Shown: one piece after another, positions 42,601 through 49,557 of the stretch
Numbering within the stretch: position 1 is the first letter of the stretch
How the letters are laid out: the number at the start of each line of letters is the position of its first letter
Assembly (NCBI RefSeq): GCF_015101885.1
Contig: NZ_CP062941.1
Coordinates: 4,464,001-4,528,000 of the forward strand
Source of the DNA: Massilia litorea
Lineage (GTDB): Bacteria > Pseudomonadota > Gammaproteobacteria > Burkholderiales > Burkholderiaceae_D
Length of the DNA stretch: 64,000 nt
Reading direction: 5' to 3'
Notes under the pieces: model-generated
The model's input: only the letters and a program-made list of their open reading frames with translations
What the model was told of the DNA's origin: nothing
Database searches by the model: none
Program-made: the position numbers and the translations under genes

Positions 42601-43640
42601 CGGAAACGGGTGCCGACCCAGAGCGTGCCGCTGCGGTCGATACGGATCGAGCCGACCTGGTTGTCGGACAGGCTGTGCGGGTCGAGCGGCCGGTTGCCAT
42701 ATGAGACAAACCGTCCGCTGGCCGGGTCGCGCCATTTCACGCCCTCGGAATCGGTGCCGACCCAGAGCGTGCCGCCGGCGTCGTGGTACAGCGCCATCAC
42801 GCGCACGCTGCCGATGCCGTCGGCAGCGCCGAGCGCGCGCCGGCGCGGCGTGCCGTCGGCGAGAATCCAGGACTCGAGGCCGGCGTCGGTGCCGACCCAG
42901 AGGGTGTCGCGCGGGCCCATCGAGAGCGAATTGATGCGCGCGCGGTGCGGATCGTCGTCGAGCGGCGCGAAGTGTTCCAGGTGCGACGCACCCGGCGCCA
43001 GCCGGCCGACGCCGCGCGCGGTGCCGGCCCACAGCACGCCGTGCCCGTCGAAGGCCAGTGCAGTGACGGTGTCGCCGCCGGGCGCGCCGTCGTCGCCCGG
43101 ATGGCGGATCGTGGTAAAGGCGCCGCTGCCCGGATCGAAGCGTTTCAGGCCGTCGCTGGTGCCCAGCCACAGGATGCCCTGGCGGTCGGCGACGATCGCG
43201 TTGACGCTGCGGTTGGCGTCCTGCGACTGGCCAGGCTCGGCCAGCGGGTAGCGCACGAACCTGCCCGCGGCCTCGTCGAAACGCGCCAGCCCGCCTTTGG
43301 TGCCGAACCACAGGCGTCCCTCGGCGTCTTCGAAGGAGGCGTTGATGAAGCTGTCGGGGAGCGAACCGGGGTCTTGCGGATCGGTGCGGTAGACGGTCAT
43401 CTTGTAGCCGTCGTAGCGGTTCAGGCCGGCCTGGGTGCCGAACCACATGAAACCCTGGCGGTCCTGCAGGATGTTGAGCACCGATCCCTGCGACAGGCCG
43501 TGTTCGATCGACACATGCTCGAAACGCAGGTTACGTGGCGCGGCCGCGGTGGCGATGCCTCCCAGCGCCAGCATGCCGAGCAGCGCCGCCAGCAAGGTGC
43601 GCGCCGCGGTTCGCCCTCGGCGCAAGGTGTTGCCCAGCAT
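39654..43640 (-). CDS. Two-component-regulator-propeller sensor histidine kinase
   Basis: 1328 residues. Signal peptide (about 1-33); periplasmic double seven-bladed beta-propeller of Reg_prop repeats (about 40-690; units such as GTKGGLARFDE, GTARGVGRLAPG, GTDNGLDRFDRK); a Y_Y_Y domain (about 700-790); one membrane helix (WWFRLLALAAVVVVVVAGYRL, near 797); a coiled coil; a cytoplasmic GAF domain (about 890-1050); then HisKA (His in GVAHELNTP near 1081) and HATPase_c (DDGRGIAPEHLP, GQGGTGLGLNIAHT). No receiver or HTH_AraC is fused, unlike the Bacteroides hybrid regulators. It overlaps the lactate dehydrogenase gene by 4 bp. Ligand unknown; polysaccharide-derived or lactate signals are guesses. 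Confidence 0.93.
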   Translation of the reverse strand: MLGNTLRRGRTAARTLLAALLGMLALGGIATAAAPRNLRFEHVSIEHGLSQGSVLNILQDRQGFMWFGTQAGLNRYDGYKMTVYRTDPQDPGSLPDSFINASFEDAEGRLWFGTKGGLARFDEAAGRFVRYPLAEPGQSQDANRSVNAIVADRQGILWLGTSDGLKRFDPGSGAFTTIRHPGDDGAPGGDTVTALAFDGHGVLWAGTARGVGRLAPGASHLEHFAPLDDDPHRARINSLSMGPRDTLWVGTDAGLESWILADGTPRRRALGAADGIGSVRVMALYHDAGGTLWVGTDSEGVKWRDPASGRFVSYGNRPLDPHSLSDNQVGSIRIDRSGTLWVGTRFRGLSRTDLASGGFSNFSFRPENGYRVGYEKARDVAVRPDGKLWVGTSGGGLVLLNPETGHTEQLRHQDGRDDTLPNDVVHSLSIESGRLWVGSAGALAWSDVRGGRFHRVELPGLGTAPVQEVQRTRDGALWAVTRAGLYQLNEDLSVRQVWRHEPRRPEGIGDNSLFQMVEDAQGILWIGTDNGLDRFDRKSGLFTHYRHDPLDPSSLRHNRIYGLALSRSGTLWVGTAGGLHCMERGKDGKPAFRLVKLIDAPGPLPIGAVLEDARGRLWASMTDGISRYDPATGQYKHYTAKDGLIDGTFFVGSSARGPDGQMHFGGVNGLSSFMPDALRDNPYAPLVRITDFLVFNKPQRLPAPIELTREITLSHRESVFSLEFAGLHYAAPASNRYSYRLEGFDQGWVDTDAGKRFATYTNLDPGSYVFRVRASNKDGVWSEAPAALTITITPPWWKSWWFRLLALAAVVVVVVAGYRLRIRALLQQKDMLAREVNARTAELVLQKDAAERRKREAEEQGEAADGARRNIALLSDIGRRLTANLDTEAIMNTLYEHVQVLMDAPVFAVAVARGDGAQPDFPYAVIDGRRCAAPARERSEGRNGGDRGDPRQLAAWCIEHGREVFINELAADVARYLPGLDPDDVAAAALPFAPEAAPAYGPPRSLLYVPVVVGQRVLGALSVQSFAPHAYQRVHLDMLRTLAAYVGVALDNAQAYRRLKDVQGQLAAQEKLASLGSLVAGVAHELNTPIGNSLLMASTLHDKTVDLATALDTAALRRSELAGYIGSAKEASELIMRSLHQAADLVNSFRQVSVDQASAQRRRFDLARACQEIVATLMNKVRLAGHVLELDVPAGIVMDSYPGPLGQVLINFVNNALLHAFDGPGGSMRLSATLLDGDWVRIAFRDDGRGIAPEHLPRVFDPFFTTRMGQGGTGLGLNIAHTIATSLLGGAISVESTAGEGTIFILELPLRAAEARHPAHTEERSMHA

Positions 43641-43733
43641 AGTGTCTTGGAATCGGATACAGAGCCTCCAATCTACCAGAGGAACCCATGGAGTTGTAAT
43701 AAATTAAGACTTCCGCAATGCCGACGCCGCTGC

Positions 43734-43739
43734 TATAAT
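43734..43739 (+). promoter_or_regulatory. tRNA-Arg copy 1 promoter -10
   Basis: TATAAT, 12 bases before the mature tRNA 5' end. A sequence ACTTCC about 17-18 bases upstream could be the -35. The same arrangement recurs before each of the other three tRNA copies (43941, 44203, 44402). Confidence 0.8.
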
Positions 43740-43750
43740 GCGTCTCACGG

Positions 43751-43827
43751 GCGGCTGTAGCTCAGCTGGATAGAGTACTTGGCTACGAACCAAGGGGTCG
43801 TGGGTTCGATTCCTGCCAGCCGCACCA
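43751..43827 (+). tRNA. tRNA-Arg (anticodon ACG), copy 1
   Basis: 77-base cloverleaf: acceptor GCGGCTG/CAGCCGC, D-arm GCTC...GAGT, anticodon stem CTTGG/CCAAG with loop CTACGAA (anticodon ACG, reads CGN after A34-to-I deamination), T-arm GTGGG/CCTGC with TTCGATT loop, encoded CCA. First of four identical copies. Confidence 0.97.
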
Positions 43828-43835
43828 CGAATATG

Positions 43836-43866
43836 AAGGCCAGATCGCGAGATCTGGCCTTTTTCG
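43836..43866 (+). terminator. Terminator after tRNA-Arg copy 1
   Basis: AAGGCCAGATC/GATCTGGCCTT stem, T-rich tail. The same hairpin follows copies 2 and 3 (44043 and 44305), so each unit carries its own stop. Confidence 0.85.
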
Positions 43867-43940
43867 TTTGGGCGGCCGATCGACCGGCCGCCCTCCTTTC
43901 CTTCTCGCAAGCAGCCCTTCCCATTTTGCCGAGGCCCCGC

Positions 43941-43946
43941 TATAAT
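43941..43946 (+). promoter_or_regulatory. tRNA-Arg copy 2 promoter -10
   Basis: TATAAT within a block CTTCCCATTTTGCC...CCCGCTATAATGCG that is repeated almost unchanged before copies 2, 3 and 4. Confidence 0.8.
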
Positions 43947-43957
43947 GCGTGCTTCGG

Positions 43958-44034
43958 GCGGCTGTAGCTCAGCTGGATAGAGTACTTGGCTACGAACCAA
44001 GGGGTCGTGGGTTCGATTCCTGCCAGCCGCACCA
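43958..44034 (+). tRNA. tRNA-Arg (anticodon ACG), copy 2
   Basis: Identical in all 77 bases, including CCA, to copy 1; starts 207 bp after it. Confidence 0.97.
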
Positions 44035-44042
44035 CGAATACG

Positions 44043-44072
44043 AAGGCCAGATCGCGAGATCTGGCCTTTTTC
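44043..44072 (+). terminator. Terminator after tRNA-Arg copy 2
   Basis: AAGGCCAGATC/GATCTGGCCTT hairpin with a run of T, as after copy 1. Confidence 0.85.
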
Positions 44073-44202
44073 GTTTGGGCCGCGCTTCCTGGTTGCGCCT
44101 CCCCGGGCGTGCGTTGAACGCGTGGACGGCGCCGACTTGAACAAGAACCATGTGCCCGGGTATCGCCGCCGCCACGCTCTTCCCATTTTGCCAAGTCCCC
44201 GC

Positions 44203-44208
44203 TATAAT
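44203..44208 (+). promoter_or_regulatory. tRNA-Arg copy 3 promoter -10
   Basis: TATAAT, 12 bases before copy 3, in the repeated upstream block. Confidence 0.8.
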
Positions 44209-44219
44209 GCGTGCTTCGG

Positions 44220-44296
44220 GCGGCTGTAGCTCAGCTGGATAGAGTACTTGGCTACGAACCAAGGGGTCGTGGGTTCGATTCCTGCCAGCCGCACCA
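44220..44296 (+). tRNA. tRNA-Arg (anticodon ACG), copy 3
   Basis: Identical to copies 1 and 2; starts 262 bp after copy 2. The extra ~60 bp sits between the previous terminator and this promoter. Confidence 0.97.
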
Positions 44297-44304
44297 CGAA
44301 TACG

Positions 44305-44333
44305 AAGGCCAGATCGCGAGATCTGGCCTTTTT
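44305..44333 (+). terminator. Terminator after tRNA-Arg copy 3
   Basis: Same AAGGCCAGATC/GATCTGGCCTT hairpin and T tail as after copies 1 and 2. Confidence 0.85.
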
Positions 44334-44401
44334 CGTTTTGGCCGTCCTCGACTGCCAGGAAGCCGCCGCAACCGGCCCTTCCCATTTTGCCAAGGCCCCG
44401 C

Positions 44402-44407
44402 TATAAT
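44402..44407 (+). promoter_or_regulatory. tRNA-Arg copy 4 promoter -10
   Basis: TATAAT, 12 bases before copy 4, in the same repeated block. Confidence 0.8.
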
Positions 44408-44418
44408 GCGTGCTTCGG

Positions 44419-44495
44419 GCGGCTGTAGCTCAGCTGGATAGAGTACTTGGCTACGAACCAAGGGGTCGTGGGTTCGATTCCTGCCAGCCGCACCA
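44419..44495 (+). tRNA. tRNA-Arg (anticodon ACG), copy 4
   Basis: Identical to the other three, 199 bp after copy 3. Downstream sequence differs, marking the end of the tandem array. Confidence 0.97.
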
Positions 44496-44505
44496 CAGTT
44501 TCAAG

Positions 44506-44538
44506 AAAATGGCTCAGAAGAGATTCTGAGCCATTTTT
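44506..44538 (+). terminator. Terminator after tRNA-Arg copy 4
   Basis: AAAATGGCTCAGAA/TTCTGAGCCATTTT long perfect stem followed by T-rich sequence; unrelated to the hairpin after copies 1-3. Nothing else is seen before 44688. Confidence 0.88.
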
Positions 44539-44687
44539 CTTTTCCGCTTCGTTTTTTCCGACACCACTCCCACCCTCAGAAGACCTGGTCGACCATTCTG
44601 CTTTGTCGGCAACAGCTTTGACGCCGGCAACAACGGAAATACCTGCGCCGACTGCTTCACGTTTATCGTTCGCCCCGCCGCAGCCGA

Positions 44688-46592
44688 TCAGGTCCGCAGC
44701 TTCTTGATGATGCTGCGGTTGCCCAGGATTTCCTCGATCTGTTCGAAGCGCACCGGCTTGACCATGTGGTGGTCGAATCCGGCCTCGAAGGCGAGCTGGC
44801 GGTCCTTTTCCTGGCCCCAGCCGGTGACGGCGATCAGCACCGTCATCGGGCCGCAGGAAAGCTTGCGGATGCCGCGCGCCAGGTCGTAGCCCGACATCTG
44901 CGGCAGGCCGATGTCGAGGAAAGCGTAATCCGGACAGAAGCGCGCCGCCGCCGCCAGCGCGTCCGGGCCGTTGTGGGTGATCACCACGCTGTGGCCCATG
45001 GCGGTGAGCAAGGCGCCGATGCTGTTCACGAAATCGACGTTGTCGTCGGCCAGCAGGATGCGGTAGGTCTCGGTGCTGATGAAGGCGGCCGGGGTCGGCT
45101 TGGTCGGCAGTTCCGGCTCGACCACGATCGGCAGGCGCACGGTAAACCGGCTGCCACGGCCCAGGCCTTCGCTCGCGGCGGCGATCGTGCCGCCGTGCAG
45201 TTCGACCAGCTTGCGCGCCAGCGACAGGCCCACGCCCAGGCCCGCATTCGTGCGCTCCAGGGTCGAATCGACCTGCACGAACATTTCGAAGACCGAATCG
45301 AGCATGCCTGGGGCCAGCCCGATGCCGGTATCGCTCACCTCCAGCACCAGGGTCTTCTCTTCCACGTGCGCGGACAGGGTGACGCGTCCGCCGCGGTTGG
45401 TGTACTTGGCGGCGTTGTTGAGCAGGTTCGACAGGATCTGCGCCAGGCGCGTGGCGTCGCCGTGCAGGAATACCGGCCGGTCCGGCAGGTCGATCGCCAG
45501 CTCGTGCCCGTGCAGCTCGATGTAGGAACGCACCACCTCGAGCGCGTCGTTCACCACCGCCTTCAGTTCGACGCGGCCCATCTTGATCGCGAACTTGCCG
45601 GTATTGATGCGCGAGACGTCCAGCAAATCGTCCACCAGGCGCACCATCTGGCGCAGCTGGCGTTCCATGATGTCGGTCGCGCGCTGGGTGGCCTGGGCAT
45701 CGCCGCTGCGGATGCGCAGGATATCGAGGCCGGTGCGGATCGGGGCCAGCGGGTTGCGCAGTTCGTGCGCGAGGGTCGCGAGGAATTCGTCTTTCCTGCG
45801 GTCGGCCACGATCAGGGCGTCTTCGGCCTTCTGGCGCACGTCCATCTCGTGTTCGAGGGTGCGGTTGGCCGCCTGCAGCGCTTCGGCGCGGCGGCCGATC
45901 TCGGCCAGCATGTCGTTGAAGGCTTCGACCAGCACGCCGATCTCGCCGCTGTTATTGCCCGGCACCCGCAGCGTGAAATCGCGCTGCTGCATCACCTGGC
46001 GCGCGACATTCGTCACCGCTTCCAGCGGGCGGGTGATGGCCGCCTGCAGGCGCGAGGCGACCAGGGCCGCGATCACCAGCGCGCCCAGCATCACGCCGCC
46101 GAGGATGGCGCCGTAGTTGAGCAGGCGGTCGACCAGGCCGTAGCGCGAGCGCAGGAAGACGGTACCGACCGCTTCGCCGTTCTCGACGATGTTGTGCCAG
46201 ACCTCGAGTTCGCCGCGCTCGATGCGGTAGCCGGCCGGCTGCGGCCGCGGCGGCAGGTTCTGCTCGGTGCCGGCCTTGGCATAGGTGGCGAAGCGGGCGC
46301 CGGTGTTCGCGTAGACGGCGCCGGCCAGGATCTGCGGACGGGCGCGCAGCACGGCCAGCTGCTGCCGGGCCGTCACGGCATCGTTGAAGGCCAGGGCCGG
46401 CGCGGTGACGCTGGCCATGATGTCTGCTTGCGTGGTCAGGTCGTCGACCCAGTAGCGCTGGAAGGTGCGCAGGTCGAGCAGCAGCATGGCGATCGAGGCC
46501 GACAGCAAGGCTGCCAGCGTGGTGAAGACGGCCATCTTGATCAGTTTGCTGCGGACGGAACCGCTGTCCTGGGAATGCTGGCGGGACTGCAT
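44688..46592 (-). CDS. Hybrid sensor histidine kinase with CHASE8-like sensor, HAMP and receiver
   Basis: 634 residues. Membrane helix 1 (about 20-42, LIKMAVFTTLAALLSASIAMLLL); periplasmic CHASE8-like domain (about 45-155; ADIMASVTAPALAFNDAVTARQQLAVL resembles the YfiN/TpbB sensor); helix 2 (about 160-182); HAMP (ITRPLEAVTNVARQV ... RRAEAL); HisKA with His in LATLAHELRNPLAPIRT; HATPase_c (SDTGIGLAPGMLDSVFEMF, GLGVGLSLARKLVELHGG); and a C-terminal receiver (about 512-625, acidic LLADDN, phospho-Asp in YAFLDIGLPQMSG, Lys in HMVKPV). Start overlaps the yfiR stop (TGATG), so the pair is translationally coupled. It is as if the GGDEF output of YfiN were replaced by a kinase. Confidence 0.93.
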   Translation of the reverse strand: MQSRQHSQDSGSVRSKLIKMAVFTTLAALLSASIAMLLLDLRTFQRYWVDDLTTQADIMASVTAPALAFNDAVTARQQLAVLRARPQILAGAVYANTGARFATYAKAGTEQNLPPRPQPAGYRIERGELEVWHNIVENGEAVGTVFLRSRYGLVDRLLNYGAILGGVMLGALVIAALVASRLQAAITRPLEAVTNVARQVMQQRDFTLRVPGNNSGEIGVLVEAFNDMLAEIGRRAEALQAANRTLEHEMDVRQKAEDALIVADRRKDEFLATLAHELRNPLAPIRTGLDILRIRSGDAQATQRATDIMERQLRQMVRLVDDLLDVSRINTGKFAIKMGRVELKAVVNDALEVVRSYIELHGHELAIDLPDRPVFLHGDATRLAQILSNLLNNAAKYTNRGGRVTLSAHVEEKTLVLEVSDTGIGLAPGMLDSVFEMFVQVDSTLERTNAGLGVGLSLARKLVELHGGTIAAASEGLGRGSRFTVRLPIVVEPELPTKPTPAAFISTETYRILLADDNVDFVNSIGALLTAMGHSVVITHNGPDALAAAARFCPDYAFLDIGLPQMSGYDLARGIRKLSCGPMTVLIAVTGWGQEKDRQLAFEAGFDHHMVKPVRFEQIEEILGNRSIIKKLRT

Positions 46593-47224
46593 CAGCTGTT
46601 TCCCTTTACCACGCGGTTGGCGACTGTAAGCAGGCGCGAACTGAGTTTCACGTTATTCCTCTCTGCCGAGTCGAGCGAGACATCGAACCGCACCCGCTCC
46701 TCGATAATCCTGAAATTGATGACGCTGCCGTTCTGCAGGCCGAGTTCGCACTCGGTGACGGGCAGCAAGGCCGTAGGCGCCGAACGCAGGATGCGCGCCG
46801 TACGCGCGCTGTCGCTGCCGGCGACGAACAGCAGATGGACCTGGACCGGATCGCCTTCGCGCAGCGTGCGCACCACGATCGGCCGCCCGCGCACCTGGCG
46901 CCCCGCCACCACCCGCGCCAGCTCCTCCGCCATGTCCTCGGAACCGATCACGCCGATCACGATCGGTGCGGCGCCGTCGGCAAAGGCGGCGGCCGGGAAG
47001 TCGGCGTAACCGAGAAACTTGTAGAGAAACGCAGCCTTGACGCGGCGCTCGAGCGCCTGGTTCGACGCGCCCTGCGCGAAGGCCGTGGACGGCGGCACGG
47101 CCACGCCCACCAGCAGCGCAGCGGCACAGGCCAGCGACCAGCCGGCCAGGCGGCCGACCGCCAACCGGCGCGTGCGCACGGTGGACGACAGCTGCGGGGT
47201 GCGGGAAAAGCGGTGTCGAATCAT
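46592..47224 (-). CDS. yfiR: YfiR-family (DUF4154) periplasmic protein
   Basis: 210 residues: an N-terminal signal sequence (GWSLACAAALLVGVAVPPSTAFA, cleaved near residue 50), then a YfiR domain: ERRVKAAFLYKFLGYADFP (the family's hallmark start), PIVIGVIGSEDMAEEL, RPIVVRTLREGDPVQVHLLFVAGSD, and FRIIEERVRFDVSLDSAERNNVKLSSRLLTVA at the C-terminus, with the conserved NVKLSSRLL. In Pseudomonas, YfiR represses the YfiN cyclase from the periplasm. Here it is coupled to a CHASE8-type kinase, so it likely represses that kinase instead. It lacks the paired cysteines often seen in P. aeruginosa YfiR except one in TECELG. Confidence 0.93.
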   Translation of the reverse strand: MIRHRFSRTPQLSSTVRTRRLAVGRLAGWSLACAAALLVGVAVPPSTAFAQGASNQALERRVKAAFLYKFLGYADFPAAAFADGAAPIVIGVIGSEDMAEELARVVAGRQVRGRPIVVRTLREGDPVQVHLLFVAGSDSARTARILRSAPTALLPVTECELGLQNGSVINFRIIEERVRFDVSLDSAERNNVKLSSRLLTVANRVVKGNS

Positions 47225-47636
47225 TGGCCGGGGTTAAGTTTGCAAGTGGCGCTCATTGTCGATGCGCCCGAACGCCTGGCGCACACCCGGGTCGCCAGAC
47301 CCGGCACCCGCGTCGCAGAAATCCAACGCCGATGCCGCCATGGGCCTCGCGGCCCGCCACGCGCCGTCCATCACGCGCGTCGAGCTCATGATATCCCGGC
47401 ACGGACAATTCCGACAGTGCGGGCATGGGGACGCGGCCGCACCGGACCCCTGCCGATCTCCGCCATGGCGAAGCGCGCGCGCACCCGGCACGGCTTTCCA
47501 TGCTGCAAAGCCGTGAATTGTTTCGTGACATGTGTCCATGGTAAAACATTTTCTCTGATGCACCAAGCAGGTGCACGTCCCGTGCGCGGATGCACCAGCC
47601 ATACGGCCCATCAATGACTGTCATCAGAAATCTAAA
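47225..47636. other. Intergenic stretch without supported gene
   Basis: About 410 bp between yfiR and the candidate small RNA. Open frames on both strands (for example 47234-47614 minus) have no recognisable protein character, no ribosome site and poor codon use. It probably holds the yfiR-kinase promoter near its left end. Confidence 0.5.
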
Positions 47637-47666
47637 TTGGCAATCGGTATTGCATTGCAGCATAAT
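47637..47666 (+). promoter_or_regulatory. Sigma-70-like promoter for candidate small RNA
   Basis: TTGGCA (47637-47642), 18-base spacer, CATAAT (47661-47666). No gene with a ribosome site begins close downstream before the terminator at 47707. Confidence 0.5.
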
Positions 47667-47672
47667 TCTTCC

Positions 47673-47736
47673 TGTCTCCTCTATTCTCTTCCAAGAAAAT
47701 AGATTCAGCCCGCTCCCCTGGAGCGGGCTTTTTTTT
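47673..47736 (+). ncRNA. Candidate small RNA with intrinsic terminator
   Basis: Predicted transcript of about 60-65 bases: it starts a few bases after the CATAAT box, has a pyrimidine-rich 5' part (CTTCCTGTCTCCTCTATTC), a short A-rich segment and ends in a strong hairpin AGCCCGCTCC/GGAGCGGGCT with an eight-T tail (47707-47736). It contains no start codon with a ribosome site. The U-rich end and single-stranded 5' part suit an Hfq-type small RNA. This is inference from promoter and terminator spacing; no known family is recognised. Confidence 0.4.
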
Positions 47737-47820
47737 GCCCGCTTTCTTTTTGACTGTTACGGTCCAGGCAAGCTTGCTATCATTACATCGACGCCCCAGC
47801 GGCGCAGTGGAGAGCGAGCG

Positions 47821-48447
47821 ATGACACAGCATGGAAGGGCTCCTGCGGACCTCGAGTTCTGGTTCGAGTTCGGCAGCAACTACAGTTACCTGGCCGCGAT
47901 GCGCGTCGAGGCGCTGGCGCGCGCCGCCGGCGTCCGTGTCCTCTGGCGCCCTTTCCTGCTGGGCCCGGTTTTTCGCGAACTCGGCTGGAGCACCTCGCCG
48001 TTTGTGCTGCAAGCCGCCAAAGGCCGCTACATGTGGCGCGACATGGAACGCGAAGCTGCCAAGTATGGCATCGCATGGCGCCGCCCGAGCGTCTTTCCAC
48101 GCACGGCCCTGCTGCCGATGCGGGTCGCCACGCTCGGCGCGGAGGCGCCGTGGATCGGCGAATTCACCCGGCGCGTGATGCACCAGAACTGGGTCGAGGA
48201 CCGCGAGATCGACGACGCGCCCGCAGTACGCGAGGCCCTGGCGGGCCTGGTTCCCGACCCGGAGGCGGTGCTCGCCGCCGCGCTCGCTCCAGACAACAAA
48301 CTGCGCCTGCGCGCGAATACCGGGCTGGCCGGCGCGCGCGGCATCTTCGGCGCGCCGACCTTCTTTGTCGGCGACGAGATGTTTTGGGGAAACGACCGGC
48401 TCGAGGACGCGATCGCCTGGGCTGCGCCGGGCCAGGGGCGTGCGTGA
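47821..48447 (+). CDS. DsbA-family 2-hydroxychromene-2-carboxylate isomerase-like protein
   Basis: 208 residues. Thioredoxin-like DSBA/kappa-GST fold without CXXC. The start LEFWFEFGSNYSYLAAMRVEALARAAGV has the Ser/Asn-rich catalytic edge of HCCA isomerases (FEFGSNYSYLA). WRPFLLGPVFRELGW is the usual second block, and GIFGAPTFFVGDEMFWGNDRLEDAI is the family's cis-Pro C-terminal signature (GAPTF). The GSH-dependent isomerase acts in naphthalene or other aromatic breakdown, but similar genes are common outside such pathways. No aromatic-degradation operon is nearby. Confidence 0.87.
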   Translation: MTQHGRAPADLEFWFEFGSNYSYLAAMRVEALARAAGVRVLWRPFLLGPVFRELGWSTSPFVLQAAKGRYMWRDMEREAAKYGIAWRRPSVFPRTALLPMRVATLGAEAPWIGEFTRRVMHQNWVEDREIDDAPAVREALAGLVPDPEAVLAAALAPDNKLRLRANTGLAGARGIFGAPTFFVGDEMFWGNDRLEDAIAWAAPGQGRA

Positions 48448-48505
48448 CCAGGGCCCGCGCTCTAACGCGCCGACAGGAGCCGGGCAATTAGTGTACGATT
48501 CGGCC

Positions 48506-49345
48506 ATGTTTTTGAATACACAACAGGCCGTTTCCATGTCCGCTTCCGGTAAGTCCGCCCGCACCGCCTCCTCCTACGACTGGAGCGCCAGTGCGCTCGG
48601 CGACCCTGCCCTATGGCCGCAGCCGCTGCGCCTTGCCGCCGACCTGATGTTCAACACCCCGCTGCCGATGCTCCTCTCGTGGGGCGCGCAGCCGCTGGTG
48701 CTGTGCAACGAAGCCTACGGCGCGCTGGCCGGTCCCGCCTTCAGCCGGGTGCCCGGCGGTTCAGTGCCGGCGGTGCTGCCGCCGCCCTTCGCCGCGGCCG
48801 ACGACGCCCTGGCCCGCGCCCGGCGCGGCGAGGCGGCCTTTGTTGCCGGAGCGAATGTCAATTTCGGCGCCGCCGGCGAGCGCTTCGACCTCTACTTCAC
48901 GCCCATCGGCGAAGGCGGCGTCCTGTGCGCCCTGGCGCCGGCGACGCAGGAGCAGCCGGCGGCCGTCGAGGAACCGGGTATCCTCAGCATCCTGGTGGTC
49001 GAAGACAACCTCGATTCCCAGTATCTCGTGTGCGAAATGCTCAAGGCCTTCGGCTACGAGGCCGACGGCGTAGCGCATCCGGACGATGCGCTGGCCCACC
49101 TGGCCGCGCGCCACTACCACGTGCTGTTTACCGACGTCAGCCTGCCCGGCATGTCCGGCGTCGACCTGGCGCGCCAGTCCCTGGAACGCTACCCGCACCT
49201 GAAAGTGATTTTCGCGTCGGGCTATGGCGACATGCTGCTGCGCCATCTCGACTTCCCCTACCAGTCGCTGCAAAAGCCTTACGAGCTCGATCAGCTGCAA
49301 GACGCACTCGGCAAGGCGACCAGCGCGCTGCGGGCGGGCACCTGA
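48506..49345 (+). CDS. PAS-like sensor fused to a receiver domain, no kinase
   Basis: 279 residues from ATG 48506 (or ATG 48536, MSASGKS). The N-terminal part carries YDWSASALGDPALWPQPLRLAADLMFNTPLPMLLSWGAQPL..., the 'DWsxtpLG..WP..Lr' sequence that normally opens PAS-HWE histidine kinases. Then, with no kinase core, there is a receiver (about 160-275: ILVVEDNLDSQYLV, FTDVSLPGMSGVDLA with phospho-Asp, and LQKPYELDQL with the conserved Lys). It probably takes phosphate from a separate kinase while sensing a ligand. The next gene downstream, 213 bp away, is a PAS-rich hybrid kinase. Confidence 0.82.
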   Translation: MFLNTQQAVSMSASGKSARTASSYDWSASALGDPALWPQPLRLAADLMFNTPLPMLLSWGAQPLVLCNEAYGALAGPAFSRVPGGSVPAVLPPPFAAADDALARARRGEAAFVAGANVNFGAAGERFDLYFTPIGEGGVLCALAPATQEQPAAVEEPGILSILVVEDNLDSQYLVCEMLKAFGYEADGVAHPDDALAHLAARHYHVLFTDVSLPGMSGVDLARQSLERYPHLKVIFASGYGDMLLRHLDFPYQSLQKPYELDQLQDALGKATSALRAGT

Positions 49346-49557
49346 GTGGGCTTCACCCGTGTGCAACCAAACGGGGCGGCCGGGCTAGAATGGCCAGGTG
49401 CCGCGCAGCGGCGTGCCTTCGCACGCCCTGTCCCCGCGTCCGCTGCCCCTGCGCCCCTTGCCCCCAGGTCACTTGCCCATATTCAGCCAAGCTCCGGTCC
49501 TTTCATGATCCCTGTTGAATCGATCCCCCGCCGCTTCTGCGTCCACGGAGGCGCCGC

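Noticed and set aside
39660..42704. 1014-codon plus-strand open frame
   Set aside because: Shadow of the propeller sensor kinase.
47234..47614. 126-codon minus-strand open frame in the gap after yfiR
   Set aside because: Cys/Arg/Met-rich translation, no ribosome site, no recognisable fold.
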